DNA of 64,000 nucleotides, taken from positions 1 through 64,000 of the forward strand of contig CADALE010000010.1 of the NCBI GenBank assembly GCA_902788705.1. Reading direction: 5' to 3'. The stretch's first letter is position 1. Each line of letters begins with the position of its first letter. The notes under the pieces are model-generated. The model saw nothing but the letters and a program-made list of their open reading frames with translations. It searched no databases and was not told the DNA's origin. Origin of the DNA: an uncultured Coriobacteriaceae bacterium (lineage in GTDB: Bacteria > Actinomycetota > Coriobacteriia > Coriobacteriales > Atopobiaceae). Below are positions 59,528-64,000 of the stretch, in pieces. The translations under genes and the position numbers were made by a program.

Positions 59528-60241
59528 CTAGATGAACGCTGCGATGACGGCAAAGATGAGCGCGGGCAGCATGTTGGCTACGCGGATGGTCTTGCCCCAC
59601 ACCAGGTTGACACCCACGCAAAAGATGAGAATGGAGCCCACCAGCGAGAGGTTGGCGATGGCCGCCTCGGTCATAAGCGGCGCTGCGAGCGACGCGAGAA
59701 GCGTCACGCCACCTTCCAGCAGGAAGATGGGGATGGCCGAGAAAGCGCTGCCCTTCCCCATCGATGACGTCATGACCGCCACGATGATGAAGTCCAGCAC
59801 CGATTTGACGGCAAGTAACGCATAGTCGCCAAGGATGCCGTCCTGGATGGCACCGACGATGGCCATGGCACCCACGCACACCGTGAGCGACGTGGTGACA
59901 AACGCGTTGACGAAGCCACGGTCTCCCGCGTTGCCCGTCTTGATCTTGAGCCACTCACCGAAGCGCTCGAAGGCACGCTCGATACCAATGAGCTCGCCGA
60001 CCACCGTGCCAAGCGCGAGGCAGAGCACCACGAGCATGGACTTGCCACTGGCAAGTGCGCCCTGATCAATCTGCAACATGCCTTCCATAGCACCCGCAAT
60101 GGCAATGAAGAGCACACTTACGCCCGACGCCTTGTTGAGCGATTCGCGTTGCTCGTCATCAAACAGCTTGCCCACGACTCCACCGAGAACTCCACCCGCA
60201 ACAACGGCTCCCGTGTTGATAAGCGTACCAAGGCCGATCAT
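59528..60241 (-). CDS. DUF554-family membrane protein
   Basis: Predicted 237 residues with about seven hydrophobic helices. GLGTLINTGAVVAGGVLGGV at the start, GDRGFVNAFVTTSLTVCVG and FCVGVNLVWGKTIRVANMLP at the end are the DUF554 (YdfK-like) signature. The role of the family is unknown; a small-ion or metabolite transport role is often guessed. GAGGAGG precedes the ATG. It is 20 bases downstream of the cyclophilin-like lipoprotein gene on the same strand, so they may be one operon. Confidence 0.87.
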   Translation of the reverse strand: MIGLGTLINTGAVVAGGVLGGVVGKLFDDEQRESLNKASGVSVLFIAIAGAMEGMLQIDQGALASGKSMLVVLCLALGTVVGELIGIERAFERFGEWLKIKTGNAGDRGFVNAFVTTSLTVCVGAMAIVGAIQDGILGDYALLAVKSVLDFIIVAVMTSSMGKGSAFSAIPIFLLEGGVTLLASLAAPLMTEAAIANLSLVGSILIFCVGVNLVWGKTIRVANMLPALIFAVIAAFI

Positions 60242-60261
60242 GGGCCTCCTCTTGTAGCGCG

Positions 60262-60807
60262 TTAATGCTGTAGCTGTTCGAAGTCCACGTATACCGAGTT
60301 CTTTCCGCAGACCTCGGCCAGGTTGGTGACGTCGTCAATCTTGCCCACGCGCTGGTACTGATAGCGGTCGTTGTCAAAGGTCTCATAGAAGAGCACCAGG
60401 CGGTCGCCGCCGTACACCATGAGGTCTCCCGCTTCGATGGTGGTGGGTAGGTACTCCTCGCCGTCAAACGACTCGCCCGTGTAGTTGTACTTCTCGTTGC
60501 CGTGCAGCTCCTCCATGTGAAGCGACAGCGGCAGGCGCTCCAGCATCTGCTGGCCCGCAACGCCATCATCAAGGGTGGCAGTGAACAGCGTGCCGTTGAT
60601 AATCACCGATATCTGCATGGGATTGACCTCCTCTTGCGCCATGGGCTCGGATTCCTCCTCAGGCTCAACCTCACCCTCAGCCGGTTCGTCCTCGGTTGCT
60701 TGGAAATCGACCTCGACCTCCTGAGGCGCATCGTCCTTCTTCCCGCACCCCGCAAGCGCCAGCGCCGCAAACCCGGCACCCTGCAGCAGCTCTCTTCTTG
60801 TCAGCAT
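60262..60807 (-). CDS. Lipoprotein with cyclophilin-like fold
   Basis: Predicted 181 residues. A lipoprotein signal with a twin-Arg start (MLTRRELLQGAGF) ends in LALAGC, so the protein is lipid-anchored outside the membrane, perhaps by the Tat route. An acidic linker follows. The C-terminal 110 residues (MQISVIINGTLFTATLDDG, LSLHMEELHGNEKYNY, EAGDLMVYGGDRLVLFYETF) match the cyclophilin-like family PF18050 (AphA-like/DUF369-like) fold. The function is unknown. ATG 60807 is six bases from GGAGG; ATG 60813 abuts it. Divergent from the YtrA-type gene. Confidence 0.82.
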   Translation of the reverse strand: MLTRRELLQGAGFAALALAGCGKKDDAPQEVEVDFQATEDEPAEGEVEPEEESEPMAQEEVNPMQISVIINGTLFTATLDDGVAGQQMLERLPLSLHMEELHGNEKYNYTGESFDGEEYLPTTIEAGDLMVYGGDRLVLFYETFDNDRYQYQRVGKIDDVTNLAEVCGKNSVYVDFEQLQH

Positions 60808-60879
60808 GGCCATCCTCCCACTCAAACGCCACTCATCCACAGCAAACACCAAGGCAACCTAACAAACAAAGCACGTATA

Positions 60880-60920
60880 TTGCAGTCGTCTGTTCTATTT
60901 GTTATAGTGCTACTAGAACA
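60880..60920 (+). promoter_or_regulatory. Promoter and overlapping inverted-repeat operator of the YtrA-type gene
   Basis: TTGCAG (-35, 60880-60885) and TATAGT (-10, 60903-60908) are 17 bases apart. The inverted repeat TGTTCTA (60891-60897) and TAGAACA (60914-60920) spans the -10 box, as expected for an autoregulatory GntR/YtrA site. Confidence 0.75.
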
Positions 60921-60941
60921 ACCAGAACAAAAGGAGACTGT

Positions 60942-61346
60942 ATGCTCCTACGAGTAGACCTCACCTCACAAGAGCCCATTTACCTGCAGATTCGTTCGCA
61001 GATCGTGCAGGCAGTTGCCTCGGGCGAGCTTCAGGCCGGAGACCCCCTCCCCAGCGTGCGCTCCCTCGCAAGCGACCTCGGCGTCAACATGCACACCGTC
61101 AACAAGGCCTACGCGGTCCTGCGCGACGAGGGATACGTGATCATGCGCGGACGCAGTGGCGCCTACATCGCGGACCGGCCCTCTGCCCTCACTCCCGAGC
61201 GCGCCGCAAGCGACCGACAACGCCTCGCACAGGCCCTGCGCGGCCTCGCGCTCGAGCACAAAGCCCAAGGCGGCACGCTCGAGTCATTCACCGCTGCGGC
61301 AGCCGAACAGGCGGCACGCGTCTTCGCCACAGGCGACAGCCTCTAA
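60942..61346 (+). CDS. YtrA-type GntR-family regulator
   Basis: Predicted 134 residues, with a short C-terminal part as in the YtrA subfamily. The wHTH reads EPIYLQIRSQIVQAVASGEL, LPSVRSLASDLGVNMHTVNK and DEGYVIMRGRSGAYIAD. Such repressors usually control an adjacent transporter or envelope protein gene. AAAGGAGA precedes the ATG; the longer open frame upstream is not family-like. The DUF1648 membrane protein gene starts 20 bases after the stop, forming the usual regulator-plus-membrane-protein pair. Confidence 0.9.
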   Translation: MLLRVDLTSQEPIYLQIRSQIVQAVASGELQAGDPLPSVRSLASDLGVNMHTVNKAYAVLRDEGYVIMRGRSGAYIADRPSALTPERAASDRQRLAQALRGLALEHKAQGGTLESFTAAAAEQAARVFATGDSL

Positions 61347-61366
61347 CCATTCAAAGGAGCACTTCG

Positions 61367-62494
61367 ATGAACCTCATCTACCTCATGTTCTGCACCATGG
61401 TGCTGTTTGTCGGACTCATCCTCGCCATGACCCCGTGGCTCATGCCACAGACTGAGTGCTTCTCTGTCACCGTCCCCCACGGCGCCCGAAAGGAAGAGCT
61501 GCTCAGGGGTTTCATGCGCAGCTACACCCTCTGGATGGCCGTGCTCACCGCAGTTTGCACGCTTGCTTGGCCTGCTGCGCTCATGGTAAGCCCCATTGAC
61601 CTCACCACCCGGTCGGGAGAAGCCGCGCTCACGCTGCTTCTGCTCGTCACCACCTTTGTTCCCATCATCGCCTCGTTCGCGCTCATGCTGCACTTCCGCG
61701 CCCGCGTGCAGGCGGTCAAGCAGGAGCGCGGTTGGGTGCCCGAGCATGCAGCTGCGGCGGCGTTCGTAGGCACGGAGAGCTTCCCCGAGCCTCTTTCGCT
61801 CGCCTGGGACCTCCTCTACCTGCCGCTCATTGGTGGTTTGGCGGTCTTCACGTTCACCCACTACGATCAGTTTCCCAGCCAGATTCCCATGAACATCGAC
61901 CTCGCGGGCAACGTGGGCTCCACGGTTCCCAAAAGCCCCCTTACGGTGCTCTTTCCCACCTTCCTCGTTGCCTTCATGGGCGCAATATTCACCCTCGTCC
62001 ATTGGGGAACCATCCACTCGAAGAAGCCCGTCGATCCAGCGGCGCCAGCCAGTTCGGCCCTTGCCTACGCAACGTTCGCACGTGTGCAAAGCATCTTGAT
62101 GGTGGTGGGCGGCCTCATGGTTTCCGGTGTGACAGCAGTCCTCATCCTCGCCAGCTCGCTCGGCACGGTCTCGATGGCGTCAGCCGCGCTCATCACCACG
62201 ATCGTTACCATTGCCTTTGTCGCGGCAATCACCATCATCTCTCTGGTAATGGGCCAGTCTGGATCGCGCCTCTTTGCCGATAGCGCATCCACAGGCATCG
62301 CGCGCGATGATGACGAGCATTGGCTGTTGGGCACCATCTACTGCAACCGTGAGGATCCCAGCATCTTTGTGCCCAAGCGATTCGGCATCGGGTGGACCAG
62401 CAACATCGCCCGCTGGGAAACATGGGCATTCGTGGCGGGCATCGTGGCGCTCTGTGTCCTGCTCATCGTCCTGACGGGAGCAATGGCCTCGTAG
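61367..62494 (+). CDS. DUF1648/DUF5808-domain membrane protein
   Basis: Predicted 375 residues with about eight hydrophobic helices. The middle DQFPSQIPMNIDLAGNVGS is the DUF1648 pattern, and DDDEHWLLGTIYCNREDPSI followed by VPKRFGIGWTSNIAR near residue 315-350 is the DUF5808 motif. The family is encoded next to YtrA-type regulators in many Gram-positive bacteria and is thought to be regulatory or transport-related, but no activity is proven. AAGGAG precedes the ATG. Confidence 0.85.
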   Translation: MNLIYLMFCTMVLFVGLILAMTPWLMPQTECFSVTVPHGARKEELLRGFMRSYTLWMAVLTAVCTLAWPAALMVSPIDLTTRSGEAALTLLLLVTTFVPIIASFALMLHFRARVQAVKQERGWVPEHAAAAAFVGTESFPEPLSLAWDLLYLPLIGGLAVFTFTHYDQFPSQIPMNIDLAGNVGSTVPKSPLTVLFPTFLVAFMGAIFTLVHWGTIHSKKPVDPAAPASSALAYATFARVQSILMVVGGLMVSGVTAVLILASSLGTVSMASAALITTIVTIAFVAAITIISLVMGQSGSRLFADSASTGIARDDDEHWLLGTIYCNREDPSIFVPKRFGIGWTSNIARWETWAFVAGIVALCVLLIVLTGAMAS

Positions 62495-62512
62495 GCAGCT
62501 AACGCCCTCCTT

Positions 62513-62527
62513 GTATATGCGCTATAC
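62513..62527. promoter_or_regulatory. Inverted repeat over the -10 box of the toxin-antitoxin pair
   Basis: GTATA-TGCGC-TATAC is a perfect 5-bp inverted repeat with a 5-base spacer and overlaps the -10 (TATACT, 62523-62528), 28 bases before the antitoxin ATG. It fits a site for the ribbon-helix-helix antitoxin. Confidence 0.6.
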
Positions 62528-62554
62528 TGCTAGCAGCTACGCAAGGAGGAGTCC

Positions 62555-62890
62555 ATGCCATCAACCGTCCAGCTCAACACACGCATCGACCCCGGCCTCA
62601 AGGCGCGGGGCGATGCCGTCTTTGCCCGCGCAGGCCTAAGCTCAAGCGAGGTCGTTCGTGCCGTCTGGGAAGCTGCGGCACGCACGCAAGAGGTGCCTGA
62701 ATGCGTGCGGGCATCCAAGGAAGGGGCGAAGCCTGCGCAGATCGACGCCATCAAAGAGGGCGCCGGCCTTGCCCGGCGCATGGCTGAGGAGCTGGGCATA
62801 CGAGTCTCGGAAGAGCTACCTGAGTACCACGCACTCCGCGACGAGGCATACGACGCGCTGATTGACGAGATGGAGGCGCGCCATGCTTGA
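62555..62890 (+). CDS. DinJ/RelB-family antitoxin
   Basis: Predicted 111 residues. The N-terminal QLNTRIDPGLKARGDAVFAR and LSSSEVVRAVWEAAA are the ribbon-helix-helix DNA-binding dimerisation motif of RelB/DinJ antitoxins. The C-terminal half (charged, EELPEYHALRDEAYDALI) should wrap and block the toxin. The length is greater than typical DinJ (about 86). AAGGAGG lies before the ATG. The last eight bases overlap the start of the toxin gene (ATGCTTGA), so translation is coupled. Confidence 0.88.
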   Translation: MPSTVQLNTRIDPGLKARGDAVFARAGLSSSEVVRAVWEAAARTQEVPECVRASKEGAKPAQIDAIKEGAGLARRMAEELGIRVSEELPEYHALRDEAYDALIDEMEARHA

Positions 62891-63362
62891 CGCAAAGACG
62901 TTTCTCGTCGACACCAACGTCTGGATTGACTACTTCATGGCTTCCGAGCCTCATGGCAAGGAGGTGCTCGCGTTCTTTGAGGCCGTCGACCAGCGCGGAG
63001 GGACGCTGCTCTACGCACCGACCACGCTCAAGGACGTCTTCTTCCTTGTCCCGCGCATCCTCAGGCGTGAGGCACAGGCCGCAGGAGAGCTCGAGGGCAT
63101 CTCGTTTGCCCCGGCAGCATGGGCGTGCGTACGCAGCATGACCGAGATTGCCGCCGCCGCACCGCTGACGCTACCCGAGTGCGACCTCGCGTGGATGCTG
63201 CGCACTCGGCACCCCGATCTTGAGGACAACCTGATCATCGCGGCAGCGGAGACGTGCAACGCAGACTACGTGGTGAGCTATGACCGCGACCTGCTCGAGC
63301 ACTTCTCCCCCGCTTGCATCACGCCTGAGCAGGCCTGTAACCTGCTGAGCATTTGTTCGTAG
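62883..63362 (+). CDS. PIN-domain (VapC-like) toxin
   Basis: Predicted 159 residues. VDTNVWIDYF carries the first acidic residue and LEDNLIIAAAETCNADYVVS followed by YDRDLLEHF carries the later metal-binding acids of a PIN-domain ribonuclease. It would cleave RNA, and growth is spared by the antitoxin made from the overlapping upstream gene. The pairing with a DinJ/RelB-like rather than a VapB/AbrB antitoxin is a less usual combination. The start overlaps the antitoxin stop; an ATG 21 bases earlier in the same frame is possible. Confidence 0.87.
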   Translation: MLDAKTFLVDTNVWIDYFMASEPHGKEVLAFFEAVDQRGGTLLYAPTTLKDVFFLVPRILRREAQAAGELEGISFAPAAWACVRSMTEIAAAAPLTLPECDLAWMLRTRHPDLEDNLIIAAAETCNADYVVSYDRDLLEHFSPACITPEQACNLLSICS

Positions 63363-63423
63363 CCTTGGGATGAAGCGAAGGCACCAACCATGGGTGCCAG
63401 AGAGGCATGCCAGCGATTCCTAT

Positions 63424-63451
63424 AAAAAAGGAGGGGCCTTATGGCCCCTCC
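63424..63451 (-). terminator. Rho-independent terminator of the radical SAM gene
   Basis: On the minus strand, GGAGGGGCC and GGCCCCTCC pair around ATAA, followed by six U. It may also affect transcription of the toxin gene. Confidence 0.85.
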
Positions 63452-63473
63452 CCCGCACGCATCTGAGACTCTC

Positions 63474-64000
63474 TTAGCTTGCCAGAGAAACGTGCTCGGA
63501 CCGCTCCTGCGCCTCGATCCTTGCCGCGCGCTCACGAGCGGCCTCTCCCGCGATGACGGCCTGGCCGCCGTCGGGATGCAGCTCGTTCCAAAGCCGCTCC
63601 GCCTCTGCCTCCCAACCGCGCGCGTAGGGCGTCGTGCGCTCGCAGAGGCTCTCGGCGCTCTCGGGTGCCACGTAGTCCGTCGCGTGCGCCCCTGACTCGC
63701 ACACCATCTGCGGAAGCACCTCGGGATTCTCGAGCATGGGGCACGGGCGCAGGTGGTTCTCGTTCCACGGATAGTGATCGTGGTAGGCCTGGAAGAGCGG
63801 CTGCCTCAGGCAGTCGAGCAGGCTCTGCTCCTTGATGTTGGCACCCGAATAGTGGATGAACACGCACGGCTCGACGTCACCACGCGCGTTGATGTGGCAG
63901 TACGCACGTCCGCCGGCGATGCAGCCAGCCACGAACTCTCCGTCATTCTGGAAGTCCATGGCAAAGATGGGCTTCCCGCCCTCAAAGCCACGCACCTCGC
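63474..64000 (-). CDS. Radical SAM protein, C-terminal SPASM region (partial)
   Basis: About 175 residues of the C-terminus are inside the window; the N-terminal radical SAM core with its CxxxCxxC cluster lies beyond the right edge. CIAGGRAYCHINARGDVEPC followed by VFIHYSGANIKEQSLLDCL and RPCPMLENPEVLPQMV is the cysteine pattern of a SPASM auxiliary Fe-S domain. SPASM proteins modify peptides or act as anaerobic maturases; which one cannot be told here. The C-terminal 60 residues are charged and Ala/Glu-rich (REAAERLW-type helices). A strong terminator follows the stop. Confidence 0.8.
   Translation of the reverse strand, partial: EVRGFEGGKPIFAMDFQNDGEFVAGCIAGGRAYCHINARGDVEPCVFIHYSGANIKEQSLLDCLRQPLFQAYHDHYPWNENHLRPCPMLENPEVLPQMVCESGAHATDYVAPESAESLCERTTPYARGWEAEAERLWNELHPDGGQAVIAGEAARERAARIEAQERSEHVSLAS

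Noticed and set aside
59530..60200. Plus-strand Met/Ser/Thr-rich frames opposite DUF554
   Set aside because: They are shadows of the membrane protein gene and have no supporting start site.
1..64000. CRISPR arrays, insertion sequences with transposase, prophage genes, integrases, rRNA
   Set aside because: None are seen: no regularly spaced repeats, no transposase or integrase motifs and no rRNA sequence.

Overview
The window is GC-rich, gene-dense bacterial chromosome with Gram-positive-type AGGAGG ribosome binding sites. It carries many sugar PTS and glycosidase genes, no respiratory chain genes, and numerous small HAD phosphatases. This fits a saccharolytic anaerobe of the Actinomycetota, most likely class Coriobacteriia (an Olsenella/Collinsella-like gut or oral organism). 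That placement is inference from gene content and composition; no rRNA or tRNA gene is present to confirm it.

Layout. 1-9.7 kb: the tail of a PTS EIIA domain, a ferredoxin-type aldo/keto reductase, a membrane-anchored HAD phosphatase, a Cof phosphatase and two divergent GH32 fructosidases with a perfect 18-bp LacI-type palindrome, then PlsY-like, GNAT and ChbG/YdjC genes. 9.8-12.4 kb: a beta-glucoside PTS EIIBC controlled by a BglG/LicT antiterminator, with a RAT-like site and terminator between them. 12.4-13.7 kb: esterase and flavodoxin. 13.7-14.6 kb: a gene-free stretch full of inverted repeats. 14.6-19.9 kb: XRE regulator, methyltransferase, DUF389 membrane protein with an EF-hand-like loop, a frameshifted GH1 gene and a lipoprotein. 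19.9-26.1 kb: HAD phosphatases, GH13 alpha-amylase, esterase, RpiR regulator and GNAT. 26.1-30.1 kb: YoaK, malic enzyme, a second Fe-S aldo/keto reductase and GNAT. 30.1-32.8 kb: a LacI regulator divergent from an AlsE/Rpe-like epimerase and an RpiB-type isomerase, with four related operator-like sites between them.

33-40 kb: DUF362, a Gfo/Idh/MocA oxidoreductase, HAD, M20 peptidase, EamA transporter, and a second Gfo/Idh/MocA protein that carries an extra C-terminal UPF0303/haem-degrading-like domain. 40-46 kb: a PH-like membrane protein and an apparent operon of membrane protein, GNAT-MurD fusion, CapA-like protein and peptidase T. 46-51 kb: pth2, metF, a free-standing MetH reactivation domain and a short metH, a one-carbon/methionine cluster with methionine synthase split into two genes. 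51-54.6 kb: a membrane-anchored barnase and its barstar, then pyrE and DUF1846. 54.6-59.4 kb: manA, GH1 and a cellobiose-type EIIC divergent from a GntR/HutC regulator. 59.5-64 kb: DUF554, a cyclophilin-fold lipoprotein, a YtrA-type regulator with a DUF1648 membrane protein, a DinJ/PIN toxin-antitoxin pair and the C-terminal part of a radical SAM/SPASM protein.

The main theme is uptake and hydrolysis of fructans, beta-glucosides, starch-type glucans and probably rare sugars, each module with its own local regulator. The most unusual items are the oxidoreductase-UPF0303 fusion, the GNAT-MurD fusion next to capA, the barnase-barstar pair, and three long inverted-repeat elements between genes.
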